The position numbers and the translations under genes are program-made. Positions 6,124 through 15,350 of a stretch of DNA of 20,602 bases are shown here, one piece after another (the stretch's first letter is position 1; every line of letters starts with the position of its first letter). The notes under the pieces were generated by a model, which did no database searches, was not told the DNA's origin, and was given only the letters and a program-made list of their open reading frames with translations. The DNA is from a virus, in IMG/VR virus record IMGVR_UViG_3300006637_000054, positions 1-20,602 of that record; one strand, written 5' to 3'.

Positions 6124-7532
6124 TATGCTGCTGCTGTTTTTAGAACGCAGTTTGCGGCATCTTCAATAATGTCTGATGCTTGATCATGCGCTTGTGATTC
6201 TGTTTCGGCTGCGCGAATCGTTTCTGTTTCTTCTACAGTTTCAGGTTTTTCTGCCATCTGGTTTTGATATTCCTGGTCAACCAGCGCAGTTTCTTCATCA
6301 ACTCCCGCTTCGTCTAGTTTGGCGGCTGGTGGCGCTGTTTCAGGTTCTGGCTGCGCTGTGGTGTACTTAGGTTTTTCTTTGGGTTGAAATGTATCTTCGT
6401 ATCCGTTTGCTATCAGATCGTCTTTCATCCCAATGTAGAGCGCATCGCCGGTGTCAGGGTCGATGTGTTCATAAATGTTGTTCTGAAGCTTGTTAAACAT
6501 CTTTTCGCCGGTGCTATTCCATGCTTCTTTAAAACTATTGTGACCACTGATAAATTTTCCTTCCTGGTCAATCAGATTCCATTTGCCGGCAGGGATCTCT
6601 TCTTCTGGTACTTCTTCAGAAACCGCACGCGGCTCCGTTCCATCGCTTGCCTTGTCTCCAATCACGGATGCAACGTCAGGCGGTTCGCCATCGTCAAAAC
6701 GCTGGATAGAATGCCGTGCAGCCGCAGTCATTTCGCTGGGTGTCAGTTCCTCGACAATGCGCTCGCGGATCGGCGGCTCACCATCTGCACGCGTAGTAAT
6801 GACTGCATCGGAATCGGTTGCATCACCTTCGATGACTAATCGCCTGCGACCTAGCAACGCACGCCCACCTTCGATAGCAGTGCCAAAAAACATTCCTGCG
6901 CCCACGCCGGCAAGAATATCGAGTGATGCGCTCTTAGCATCCCATTCCTGCTGATAGGTTTTTCGTTCAAATGCAAGAGCAGGCTGGAGCGCTGCCGCGC
7001 CTAATCCCCCTTCAGCACCAGACATAGCAATGCGCCCCAGAGCCTTTTCGGTGTGCTTGTTTGCAGCCTTGTGAATCTTGGTTGCAGTTTGACCTAGCTT
7101 TGTGAGATAGCGCCCTTTGATCAGAAACCCAAATGGGATCAAGTTCACAGGGTCGGGGATCGCGCCCATGATCGTGCCGGTAGCATAACCAAACCATGCT
7201 AGCGCACCGGAGCGCTCCATCAGATATTCAGTCTGCCGTGCTTGGTCGTAGCGCTTGGCTAAAAGCTTTGCTGCTGCATCCGTAATTCCATCCTTGTATT
7301 CAAGACCAGGGCGATAGTCGCCGGATGCGCGCCATTCTTCTTCGACCAGCGGCATGCCTTGTGATTCTGCTTTCTGCATTTCTGCGATGCTAGAAACAAG
7401 GCCCAAGCTGCTAGTGCCGAAACTATCATCGAAAGCAACGCCTGCCATCTGCATGAACCCTGGGCTGTAGTTTTCCAGGTAGGATTGCTGAAGCCCTGGA
7501 TCTGGCCGGAATAGGTAGTCAGGTAGTCTCAT
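6123..7532 (-). CDS. Internal virion protein with hydrophobic segments (469 aa)
   Basis: The N-terminal 100 residues are soluble. Residues 108-139 ('ALAWFGYATGTIMGAIPDPV', then 'NLIPFGFLI') and 203-228 ('SLDILAGVGAGMFFGTAIEG') are hydrophobic and Gly/Ala-rich, with a further weakly hydrophobic segment at 169-187. The 'G...G.i.DPVNLiP' arrangement is typical of phage ejection proteins that enter the host membrane. Residues 235-469 are acidic, Pro/Glu-rich and probably disordered. The gene starts on a 4-base ATGA overlap and ends on a TAATG junction with the 860-residue gene. Together the two proteins total 1329 residues, close to T7 gp16 (1318), so this may be the upstream part of a split gp16-like protein. 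No catalytic residues for peptidoglycan cleavage are recognised. Confidence 0.7.
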   Translation of the reverse strand: MRLPDYLFRPDPGLQQSYLENYSPGFMQMAGVAFDDSFGTSSLGLVSSIAEMQKAESQGMPLVEEEWRASGDYRPGLEYKDGITDAAAKLLAKRYDQARQTEYLMERSGALAWFGYATGTIMGAIPDPVNLIPFGFLIKGRYLTKLGQTATKIHKAANKHTEKALGRIAMSGAEGGLGAAALQPALAFERKTYQQEWDAKSASLDILAGVGAGMFFGTAIEGGRALLGRRRLVIEGDATDSDAVITTRADGEPPIRERIVEELTPSEMTAAARHSIQRFDDGEPPDVASVIGDKASDGTEPRAVSEEVPEEEIPAGKWNLIDQEGKFISGHNSFKEAWNSTGEKMFNKLQNNIYEHIDPDTGDALYIGMKDDLIANGYEDTFQPKEKPKYTTAQPEPETAPPAAKLDEAGVDEETALVDQEYQNQMAEKPETVEETETIRAAETESQAHDQASDIIEDAANCVLKTAAA

Positions 7533-10500
7533 GGATACAACTTCAATGCTTCTTCAAGGCTGGTCATGTAGTCAATATCTTCCTGGGTCTTGGGAGTCAT
7601 TAAGCCTGTGCGCTGTTTATCTTTTTCCTGTTCGGTTTGATAAAGCTGCTCCAGCCCAAATTTATTGACTTCTCTCTGCCCGATCATAATAGGTTTGCCG
7701 GTAGAATCCTGGAGCGGCGTTTGACTCCCTTGTAGATTGCCAAACAAGAAATAAGTGCCATCACCTCGCCCAACAAAATAGTGCTGGTTGTCTTCGACTG
7801 CGCGCCTGGATGCAGTATTGAATTCGATCCCTTCAATATAGGTGTCTAACCCTTTTTTAATTGCTTCAGGTTGTTCCATCAGCAGCACGTTGAGATTTTT
7901 TCGATCAACAAGAAAATGAGAGCGGCCGTAGTTGCTAGGAACCATTGCGTATTTATCAGTAATCAAATCTTTCTTTGCTTGCTCAAATGCTGTTCCGAAA
8001 TCTGGCGCGCTTGGGTCACTTGACATCTTTGCGAGCGCATAGTTTCTAACTAACATGCTCATTGCCGATGCTGTTTTTGGATCAGCAGAAAAAGCACCTG
8101 AAAAAGCAATAACATCGTCATCCGAAAAAACTTCATCGTTGATGTCTTGGCGGTTTTCAGTCAATTCTCCGATTTTGGCAAATAGCTGATTGTTGTTCAT
8201 AGTCTTAGCCATGTGGATGCCTGCTATCACATGGTTCTTGCTGTAATCAGCATAAACTTGGTCAGTCATCTTAATGTCACTGCGACCATCAAGCTGGCGC
8301 ATAGCTTCTGGAAAGTGTTTGCCAGATTGCTCTTCAATGCTTTTGATTAGATTCGCACGCGCAAAAGGATCTTGATTGGTTCTGCCCCAAGCTTCATTGA
8401 TGTTTGTAATCTGATCATCGTCAAAGTACAAAGGAACGCGCCCAGGCTGCACTCTGCGCTGTTCCTGGGTTACAAAATCGATCCTGTCAGAATTAAAAAC
8501 ATTACCGCTCCACAAACGCGGATTTAACTGCTGAAAACTTGCTTCTGCATCTGATTTAGGAAGTAACTGTTCCTGCGTTAATGAGGATAAGAATTGAGCG
8601 GTGTGGATGCGCGAAGGATTGTCTTCACGGTCTTGTTTAATCTTGTTGATCTGGTTGTTAAATGCGCTGTTTTGAGTGGTCAAAGAGCTAAGATCCACTG
8701 ATTTTTGCGGGATGTCTCCTAACTCTGAGCGCATAAAATTAAGCGGCTCCAGCGTTTTCTGAATTGCGCTGATTGCAGCATCAGACTTGTATGCCAGCGA
8801 TTTTGTAGGCTCAAATTCTTCCGGTAAATCTTCTACTGTGCCACTGGTCAGCGCATTGAAAAGGATGCTGTAACGCTCCTGCGCTTTTGCGCCCTCGTAT
8901 CTGCTTTTATTAATATTCGGATCTTTGTCAAATTTTCCTTGATCGCGCAGATCCTCAAGAAGATTTGGATTAAATTCAGCCGCTCCGCTGCTAGCAAATA
9001 TGAAGTGATTGGATAACTCGTTTTTTAAACTTTGCGCATCTCTGGTCGTTAAATTATCTTCAGCAGTTTTGAATTGCTGGCGCAACGTCCTGCGAGGTGA
9101 TCCTATAATGCCAGGAAAGCCCGAACCATCGGACCCTGGTTCTTGAGTTAAGATCAAGCCCTGGCTAATTGCATCTCTGTCGCCGTCAAGTGCTTTGATT
9201 AGCAAATTATTGGCATCCATCGTGTCGATCTTAGTAGCATATTCAGCCACTATTCTGCGCACCTCACCTTCTTCGTAGATAGTCCCGATGCTAGGCCCGA
9301 AGATGCTAGCAATTGCACTGAGTCTTGGATCGCCTTCGCTCGCGCCTGCAATCACATCCCTTTCATCGTCAAAAGTCCGGTACATGTCTTGTAGCGTTGA
9401 CAAATCACCGGTCATGTCTGCAATCTGATCTGCGCGGGAAATATCTTGGTTACGTGTGCGGTCAATGTTGATCTTATCCATTTTGCCGACAAAGCTGGTG
9501 ACCATGCCTGGGATCGTAACTCGATGCTCTGCTGCTGTGTCAAAGTCTGATGCCACTGCTTTTAAATTATTGCTATTTAAATCAGCAACTATGTTTTTGC
9601 GTGACTCCATAGCAAACGCTTGAAGCTGCTCACCCGCTTTAATCGGATCTAATTCAAGGCTTTCTACTTGTTTTTCTAGCTCTGCCTGTTTTTCACGCAT
9701 ACCACCTAAATATGCTTCCATTTGACCACCAGCTTTGATTCGGATCTGGTTGCTATTGGTGGCTTGAGCAACTTGCTGTTCTCGCGATATTTGTATTTTG
9801 TTGAGTGCTAACTTAACATCACTGCGCTTGCCCAAAACACTTTCTTCGCTTTCTGGTGCAAATTCATCCAGCGTTTCTTCTAAAAATTGCAGTTGGGTCT
9901 GGCGAATGTTTTCTAAAGTGTAATTAGCATCTGGATCATTCTGCATATCCAGAGTGAATTCGACTAGCTTCCGGCGATATGCAATGGCTGCTTCGTCAAT
10001 GATGTCAGCTTTTCGCTTTTCATCCATGCGCTTCGTTTCGCGCTTCGTTTCTTCAGAGGTAGCATTCTGCCGATTCCCTTCTGTAGCACTTAAACGCTGG
10101 TTTAAACCGGATCGCAGTCCCTGGACTGTGTTTCGGATCTGAGTATTGAAAACATTTTGATCATCGCTCAAAGACTCAAAATCACCTGAAATCTGGAATT
10201 TCACTTCAGCAGCAGAAGCAGCCAAACCAAGCTCTGTTTGTGCTTCTTTTAGGCTTATCTCGCGATTGTTGTAGCGCTCTAAAATAGATGCCGTCTGATC
10301 TGTGTAAAATTCTGCTGCCTGCTGGCGAATCTGGTCATTGGTGACATCTCGCAACCGTTCAGCTTTTCTTTCTTTTTCATCTTCATCTCTGATGTAGCGC
10401 TGAATGGTTTCTGCTTGCAGAGCAAACGATTCCTGGGTGCTGATTTCTTGAAGATCCAGCGAAATCTGTTCTATGTCAGTAGATTCAGTAATGTTAAATT

Positions 10501-11515
10501 TTTCTGCTGCACTATTTACCGTTGCCTGGATCTTGGCTTGTATGGATTGCGCTAAAGTTTTTGCTTCTTCTGGGTCAGTTGTTTCTGCTAATCGCTGGCC
10601 CAGGCGCTCACTACGCGCAAGCTTGACAAATTCATTGCGTGCGGTGCGGCGTGCTAGATTGATGTTTTTTGCTTTTTCTTTTTCTTCTTCAGAAAACTGC
10701 TTGTTGATTGCCCATAACTGAAGGGAACCGTTTGAAGTGATAAACTGCCTGCGAAGTTCGTTTTCTAGTTGGCTGTGAAATCGTTCTGGCAGCTTGTTCT
10801 GCGCGCGTGTTTGAATAGTTGTTAGCAACTCATCTATATCATCAGATAATTTCCCTCTGTCAGAATCAGAATCATATTCTGCACGGAATGTTAAACCAGC
10901 AGCCTGGGCTGATTGTGCAAAATCCAGTTTTGCAGACTCTAAAACATTTAAATATTCTGACTGTTCTTGCTGCTGTTCGGCTGTGAATTTAGCAACAATA
11001 GTTTGCGTGGTGTCGCTGCGCGCAGCGTTTTGTAGCTGTGTGCGTGTGCGGGAAAGGAATTTCTTTTTTTCTTTTTCTGAATAACCGAACTCTTCAAAGT
11101 GCGCCTGAACAAGATCACCGTTTAGTAAAACACCTATTTCCCGATCAGTCACTTGATTCACATCTTTCATAAACTGCTCACCAGTGATTTCTGAATCACG
11201 CAGTTCATCCATGCGCGAGATCCGTTGATCTACCGCAAACTGTTTAATGCTGCTGGCAAGCGCATCGATGGTGTCACGCTCACCACGCCGGCGCTCGCGA
11301 TCTCCACGCTCCAGGTCATAGATGTAGTGATCGTATAACCGGTCAGCAGCTTTTCCTGCAACCTTGCCTAAGTTACTCACTGCTTGCGCCGGTCCAATGT
11401 CATACTGGAGAAACTGCATGACATTCGGCACTTGCCCGCCACGCAATTGCGCAGGCGCAGCAATATTAGGAACTTCTAGCTGCTGGGATGCTTGCTGAAA
11501 TCGTAGTCGTGGCAT
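7529..11515 (-). CDS. Giant internal virion / ejection protein (1328 aa), gp15-like by position
   Basis: The longest gene in the window. The protein is mostly alpha-helical and highly charged, rich in Glu, Gln, Arg and Lys, with long stretches suited to coiled coils (for example 'YDLERGDRERRRGERDTIDA' near residue 65). No signal peptide or membrane helix is seen. The last roughly 250 residues are less charged and contain 'HYFVGRGDGTYFLFGNLQG', a possible folded end domain. By position it matches T7 gene 15 (747 residues) but is almost twice as long. T7 gp15 stacks in the capsid core and is ejected into the periplasm during DNA entry. I see no enzymatic motif. The start overlaps the previous stop in TAATG; its stop overlaps the next gene as ATGA. 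Function inferred from synteny and composition. Confidence 0.72.
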   Translation of the reverse strand: MPRLRFQQASQQLEVPNIAAPAQLRGGQVPNVMQFLQYDIGPAQAVSNLGKVAGKAADRLYDHYIYDLERGDRERRRGERDTIDALASSIKQFAVDQRISRMDELRDSEITGEQFMKDVNQVTDREIGVLLNGDLVQAHFEEFGYSEKEKKKFLSRTRTQLQNAARSDTTQTIVAKFTAEQQQEQSEYLNVLESAKLDFAQSAQAAGLTFRAEYDSDSDRGKLSDDIDELLTTIQTRAQNKLPERFHSQLENELRRQFITSNGSLQLWAINKQFSEEEKEKAKNINLARRTARNEFVKLARSERLGQRLAETTDPEEAKTLAQSIQAKIQATVNSAAEKFNITESTDIEQISLDLQEISTQESFALQAETIQRYIRDEDEKERKAERLRDVTNDQIRQQAAEFYTDQTASILERYNNREISLKEAQTELGLAASAAEVKFQISGDFESLSDDQNVFNTQIRNTVQGLRSGLNQRLSATEGNRQNATSEETKRETKRMDEKRKADIIDEAAIAYRRKLVEFTLDMQNDPDANYTLENIRQTQLQFLEETLDEFAPESEESVLGKRSDVKLALNKIQISREQQVAQATNSNQIRIKAGGQMEAYLGGMREKQAELEKQVESLELDPIKAGEQLQAFAMESRKNIVADLNSNNLKAVASDFDTAAEHRVTIPGMVTSFVGKMDKINIDRTRNQDISRADQIADMTGDLSTLQDMYRTFDDERDVIAGASEGDPRLSAIASIFGPSIGTIYEEGEVRRIVAEYATKIDTMDANNLLIKALDGDRDAISQGLILTQEPGSDGSGFPGIIGSPRRTLRQQFKTAEDNLTTRDAQSLKNELSNHFIFASSGAAEFNPNLLEDLRDQGKFDKDPNINKSRYEGAKAQERYSILFNALTSGTVEDLPEEFEPTKSLAYKSDAAISAIQKTLEPLNFMRSELGDIPQKSVDLSSLTTQNSAFNNQINKIKQDREDNPSRIHTAQFLSSLTQEQLLPKSDAEASFQQLNPRLWSGNVFNSDRIDFVTQEQRRVQPGRVPLYFDDDQITNINEAWGRTNQDPFARANLIKSIEEQSGKHFPEAMRQLDGRSDIKMTDQVYADYSKNHVIAGIHMAKTMNNNQLFAKIGELTENRQDINDEVFSDDDVIAFSGAFSADPKTASAMSMLVRNYALAKMSSDPSAPDFGTAFEQAKKDLITDKYAMVPSNYGRSHFLVDRKNLNVLLMEQPEAIKKGLDTYIEGIEFNTASRRAVEDNQHYFVGRGDGTYFLFGNLQGSQTPLQDSTGKPIMIGQREVNKFGLEQLYQTEQEKDKQRTGLMTPKTQEDIDYMTSLEEALKLYP

Positions 11516-12177
11516 TAGCTTGTATAGAGAGAGTCAAAGTAAGACATGCCGCTACCTTGGCTGGGATCACCTCTGCCGGTTCGCACGCGCGAGGAATAAT
11601 CCATCGACAACATCTGCGATCCAGTGTCTGTGAATCCGGTCAACAAGGTCAGTGGGCGCATGCGTGCAATATTATTAGCAGCGCTGTTCTGCATGGAAGC
11701 CATGTCATAGTAATATTCACGTTCTGCTTCAGCATTCCGGCGAATAGCTCTGGCGTTCCTGGATGCCGTCACGCGCGCGTTCATAGCCCGCGCATTGATG
11801 TTCTCCCGCATGACATCCTGGTTAAATTTGTTTGCAAGCGCTTGAGTCATTGCTAGAGATCGAGGTGCGCCGTAGCCGACTACAGCACCACTGCTGCCGG
11901 ATCGTGAAACAATATCGGAAACTTTTTGCTGTGCTTTGTTGGCTTCATAGGTCAGAGCTAGCCCGCCCTGGCGCTCAAATAGCTGTGCTTGTTCTTCACC
12001 GACTTGTTCGGTTTGTTCAGCATTTTCCAGTGCTAGGTTGTAGCGCTTATCAGCATGCTTCCGGTACAGCATGGCTTGTTGCTTGGCACGCCGTTCAGCA
12101 GCTTCGCTTTGCATGTAGCCGCCGATTCCATCCAGCGCCATCTTCGCCATCATCAGATAGCCAACGTATTGGATCAT
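11515..12177 (-). CDS. Internal core protein, T7 gp14-like (220 aa)
   Basis: A small helical protein directly after the nozzle gene, as gp14 is in T7 (196 residues). The N-terminal 25 residues are amphipathic and mildly hydrophobic ('MIQYVGYLMMAKMALDGIGG'). Residues 25-85 form a charged helix ('SEAAERRAKQQAMLYRKHAD'). A Gly/Ser hinge at about 92-105 ('SRSGSSGAVVGYGAPRS') precedes another long Ala/Arg/Asn-rich helix containing 'NARAMNARVTASRNARAIRR'. This layout (short hydrophobic start, helix, 'G.SG....G' hinge, helix) is typical of gp14-family virion proteins, which are ejected first and may form the outer-membrane pore. The start lies 2 bases after the nozzle stop. Confidence 0.75.
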   Translation of the reverse strand: MIQYVGYLMMAKMALDGIGGYMQSEAAERRAKQQAMLYRKHADKRYNLALENAEQTEQVGEEQAQLFERQGGLALTYEANKAQQKVSDIVSRSGSSGAVVGYGAPRSLAMTQALANKFNQDVMRENINARAMNARVTASRNARAIRRNAEAEREYYYDMASMQNSAANNIARMRPLTLLTGFTDTGSQMLSMDYSSRVRTGRGDPSQGSGMSYFDSLYTS

Positions 12178-12179
12178 GA

Positions 12180-15100
12180 TTACTCGTTAGTTTCGTAGTC
12201 GATTGCGATATTCAAGATGCTGCTGGGAAAAGGCTGATCCTGGCGCAAGTAAATCTCGCCGGAAGTGTCATAGACTCCAGGCATCGTCAGTTCTCTGTCT
12301 CCGGTAAACAGAGGCAGCGCCGTGCCAATCGAGTCACTGGTCAGACGAAAGGTTTCAATGCTGAGATCATCCACGCTGATGCCGTATTTCAAGCCCATCG
12401 TATCCAGCAGCTTTACATGAATCCGGTGAATGCGTTTCTTGTTTCCGATGCTGGTCTGCGTGCTAGGATCACCGATGGCAAGTGCTAGGGTCTGAATATC
12501 GGAATTGTAGGCAAAACCCACGCGCGCAGTAGTTACCGAAAGTGCCAGTGAAAGCTCACCCGCAGTAATTACTTTGTCAGGCTGATCAGCATCATTTCCT
12601 AGAACAGAGAAAGTCTGACCTTCGGCGTAGTGCAGGCTGGTGAGTGTGCTGGCGCTGCTGCCGGAATAATTAGAACCGCAGTCAATAAAGTGCGCATCTG
12701 ATGCAGACATGCTGTTGTCGTAAAACTGCTCCAGATATTCAACATAGCGTTGCGTAACATCTTTCTTGTAGATGGTGTGTGTGCCACTGCCCTGGTCGAT
12801 GTCAATCGCATCGCCGCCGGAAGAAGCTGCAATCTTGAACGTGGTAGAAGTTTTATCGCGCACATAATATGTGGTTCCTGCGGTGACGTTTGCAGGCATC
12901 GTGTCGCTGGTCGTGAATTTGATAGCATCTCCATCACTCAAGCCGTGTGATGCGATGGTGATGACATTGGTGCTTGCATTTATATCGGTGTGGGGAAACT
13001 GAGTCAGATATTCATCGACATCGCGCTTGACGACCATCCAGAGTTGATCATGCCCAGATGCTCCCGATCCGCGCGGGATCACCGAAGCAGATTCGACTTT
13101 CGCGTGGTTGCCGTAGGTTGCATCGGTGTGCGCGCCGCCAATGATATGAAGCCCCCACGATGACATGTTTAGGTCAGTGTTATAGGTACATGTCGCAACC
13201 TTTCCATCGGTGCGAACCACCCAAAGCAAGGAAGCAGGCTGATCCTGAAACACCAGGGCTTTGATTCCGGTCTGTGTAATATCTTCTGCGCGCAACGTAA
13301 TATCTTTGGCGCTGTATTGTTCCTGCTCGCGGTCAAAGATCAGTTCCCGCACCTTACGGCCATTCTGCTGGACGTAAAGCACGTTGTTGCCGATCTGTGC
13401 CGGAGTAGCAGAATCATGCGCAGACCAGTTCGATATTTTCTCAACGGTAAAATTAAACGGCGTGATTGTCACATCATCGCGATTACCAAACATCTGGTAG
13501 ATCCCGCCCGATGTCCCAAGCGATAATCTGCGCCCCTCGTTGATCCATTCAATCTTGTCAACCGTGTCGGATGAAATAAGGAGCGAAAACGCATTGTCAC
13601 TGTAGATTTGCTCGCCCATGATGCTCGCGCCCGCAGAATTAAAGTTGCCGGTTTGCACGCCAATCGGTTCGCTGGCTGCAAAATTGTCAAAGTCTCCGGT
13701 CTTGCTGAAGTGAACGGTCTGCGGCTCTTTTGATGTGCCTGCTAGCACCAAGCGTTGCTGGTAGATTTGGACTGTTCTTGGGTGGCCTGTGGTCGAGGAA
13801 AAACTGCCAAGCTGCCACTCCGTTGTAGCATCGGTGTATGCTAGTGGTTCGGAGACAACTGCGGTGATATTTTTGGTGTCGGTGTGTGCGGTGATTTCGA
13901 CATAGCCCCATTTGATTTGTGGCGCTACTTCCGTGTTCATGCGGATGATTCTGCCGACATCTGTAGACTTGAAACCATCGCCATCATTGATGCCTGTGGT
14001 CGAGCTAGCTTCTAGGGTGACTTTGGTGTAGGCAGGAATGAATTTCTTGTAGAATTTTAATTCGGCTGTAACCGTGCCGCTTATGTCAATTTCATCACCG
14101 CCAACGCTGGTTGCTAGCTTAAAGGTGTTTGTGGTCGCACCTATGATAAAATACTCGTTACCTTCACCTGGAGAAACACCACTAAGACCAGTTCCTCCTA
14201 AATAAAAAACGCGCTGACCGTTGACAAGCGGGTGATTGATTAAAGTAAAAAAATTGTTGTCAACATCCGGCCCATCTTTCGACATTTCGCCAACAAGCTC
14301 ATAGCCGTATTGTTTATAGTAAAGTTTTCTTGCGCCTGTGCCGGCATCAGTAAATGTATCTGCGGAGCCGCCTTGACTAAGTGAAACCTGAAATTCGTCA
14401 AGCGTTGCACTGATTACGTGATAGTCAGTAGAAGCAGAGATCCCATTAGGTAAATCACTACCGTCAAAGTAAACCAAGCTGTTATCAACAAGTCCATGAT
14501 TCGGGATTTTAAATTTGTTTCCAGAAGCATCGATGTTCGTGTCTTCCAGTTCTGCAATCAGCCCGCGATCTGAATTACTGCTGATGCTGGTTGCAACTGT
14601 CAGAGTAGTGTCTTCTGTGTTCAACGGCAGATAAGGACCGTCTTTCAAAGTCAGATCCGTGAGTGTCCAATTCGTATCTGCTAGACGTTTCAGTTCTGCA
14701 ATCTTGTGGTCAGGGTGCGCGATAAAGAGAACATCCGCAGACTGCGTGAAAAACAGATCATCAATCTGTGATGTGGTGTAGGTGGTGGATCGTTCATAAA
14801 CGGATTTAACGGTGTGCGTTCCAGAACCGGCTGCTGAAGTCAAATCCAGTGCTGCTCCAATCGTATTGTCAGCCAATGAAAGTGTTATGTCATTGGTACT
14901 CTTGGTTTTGATAAAATATCGCTGATTCGTCAGCAGCCCGCCTGGAAGCGTTCCTGTGGTAGAAAAATAAATATCATCGCCCACGCTCAAAGGTGTTCCA
15001 CTCGCAACCGTGATGGTGTTCGTGCTGTGGTTGAAGCTGGAAATCGTAGTTGCATCGGTGGTGACAATAGAATCCTCCCTATAGAACCGGATGTAGTTGT

Positions 15101-15350
15101 TTCCGAATTCCAGGATGTAGCTCTGCCCGCTTCCGAAATTAAACGGAACTAAGCGAACCGCAGCATTGTCTTTAGATCGGGAAACGTAGAACGATCCTGG
15201 CCTGCGCGCGACTGAACCTTGCGGCAGCGGAACATAGTTCTGACAGATTTTTAAGCTGGTACGGTATGAAGGAAGATCGACATAGCCCTGCATGCGCGGG
15301 CTGATTTGACCGTCTGCGAAGCTGGTTTGAACGCTCTGAATGCGCGCCAT
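12180..15350 (-). CDS. Tail nozzle protein (tail tubular B-like, 1056 aa) with inserted modules
   Basis: The N-terminus 'QTSFADGQISPRMQGYVDLP' and 'PLPQGSVARRPGSFYV' is the classic start of T7 gp12-type tail tubular protein B, which forms the nozzle at the tail tip. 'HPRTVQIYQQRLVLAGT' (about 523-540) and 'RRLSLGTSGGIYQM' (about 607-620) also match the family core. T7 gp12 has 794 residues; the extra length is largely explained by four copies of a beta-rich module of about 75 residues, at residues about 105-182, 272-347, 362-437 and 788-864. An AAGGAG Shine-Dalgarno (bases 15354-15359) lies in the end of the preceding gatekeeper gene, whose TAG stop directly abuts this ATG. The modules may be additional outward-facing domains on the nozzle. 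Confidence 0.92.
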   Translation of the reverse strand: MARIQSVQTSFADGQISPRMQGYVDLPSYRTSLKICQNYVPLPQGSVARRPGSFYVSRSKDNAAVRLVPFNFGSGQSYILEFGNNYIRFYREDSIVTTDATTISSFNHSTNTITVASGTPLSVGDDIYFSTTGTLPGGLLTNQRYFIKTKSTNDITLSLADNTIGAALDLTSAAGSGTHTVKSVYERSTTYTTSQIDDLFFTQSADVLFIAHPDHKIAELKRLADTNWTLTDLTLKDGPYLPLNTEDTTLTVATSISSNSDRGLIAELEDTNIDASGNKFKIPNHGLVDNSLVYFDGSDLPNGISASTDYHVISATLDEFQVSLSQGGSADTFTDAGTGARKLYYKQYGYELVGEMSKDGPDVDNNFFTLINHPLVNGQRVFYLGGTGLSGVSPGEGNEYFIIGATTNTFKLATSVGGDEIDISGTVTAELKFYKKFIPAYTKVTLEASSTTGINDGDGFKSTDVGRIIRMNTEVAPQIKWGYVEITAHTDTKNITAVVSEPLAYTDATTEWQLGSFSSTTGHPRTVQIYQQRLVLAGTSKEPQTVHFSKTGDFDNFAASEPIGVQTGNFNSAGASIMGEQIYSDNAFSLLISSDTVDKIEWINEGRRLSLGTSGGIYQMFGNRDDVTITPFNFTVEKISNWSAHDSATPAQIGNNVLYVQQNGRKVRELIFDREQEQYSAKDITLRAEDITQTGIKALVFQDQPASLLWVVRTDGKVATCTYNTDLNMSSWGLHIIGGAHTDATYGNHAKVESASVIPRGSGASGHDQLWMVVKRDVDEYLTQFPHTDINASTNVITIASHGLSDGDAIKFTTSDTMPANVTAGTTYYVRDKTSTTFKIAASSGGDAIDIDQGSGTHTIYKKDVTQRYVEYLEQFYDNSMSASDAHFIDCGSNYSGSSASTLTSLHYAEGQTFSVLGNDADQPDKVITAGELSLALSVTTARVGFAYNSDIQTLALAIGDPSTQTSIGNKKRIHRIHVKLLDTMGLKYGISVDDLSIETFRLTSDSIGTALPLFTGDRELTMPGVYDTSGEIYLRQDQPFPSSILNIAIDYETNE
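12759..12989 (-). repeat. Nozzle inserted module, copy 4 (residues ~788-864)
   Basis: Fourth copy, separated from the others by about 350 residues of nozzle core: 'NASTNVITIASHGLSDGDAI', 'MPANVTAGTTYYVRDKTST', 'TFKIAASSGGDAIDIDQGSG', 'THTIYKK'. It has been inserted at a different place in the fold from copies 1-3. Confidence 0.72.
14040..14267 (-). repeat. Nozzle inserted module, copy 3 (residues ~362-437)
   Basis: Third copy, only about 15 residues after copy 2: 'NNFFTLINHPLVNGQRVFYL', 'NEYFIIGATTNTFKLATSV', 'GGDEIDISGTVTAELKFYKK'. The 'TT.TFKLA.S.GGD.ID' segment is almost the same as in copy 4. Confidence 0.72.
14310..14537 (-). repeat. Nozzle inserted module, copy 2 (residues ~272-347)
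   Basis: Second copy: 'NKFKIPNHGLVDNSLVYFDG', 'DLPNGISASTDYHVISATLD', then 'FTDAGTGARKLYYK'. It has the 'NHGL.D...VYF' strand-turn motif also seen in copies 3 and 4. Confidence 0.7.
14805..15038 (-). repeat. Nozzle inserted module, copy 1 (residues ~105-182)
   Basis: Beta-rich module following the shared scheme: 'N.ITVASGTPLSVGDDIYF', '.LPGGLL..QRYFIKTKSTND', 'ALDLTSAAGSGTHTV'. Recognised by comparison with the three other copies in the same protein. The similarity is at protein level; DNA identity is low, so the duplications are old or the copies were acquired separately. Confidence 0.7.

Noticed and set aside
11488-12179. Two plus-strand frames opposite the gp14-like gene
   Set aside because: They mirror the Ala/Arg-rich coding strand and have no recognisable protein features.
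12599-12937. Minus-strand open frame of 112 residues inside the nozzle gene
   Set aside because: It lies fully within the well-supported nozzle gene in another frame, with no ribosome site and a composition typical of a shadow frame.
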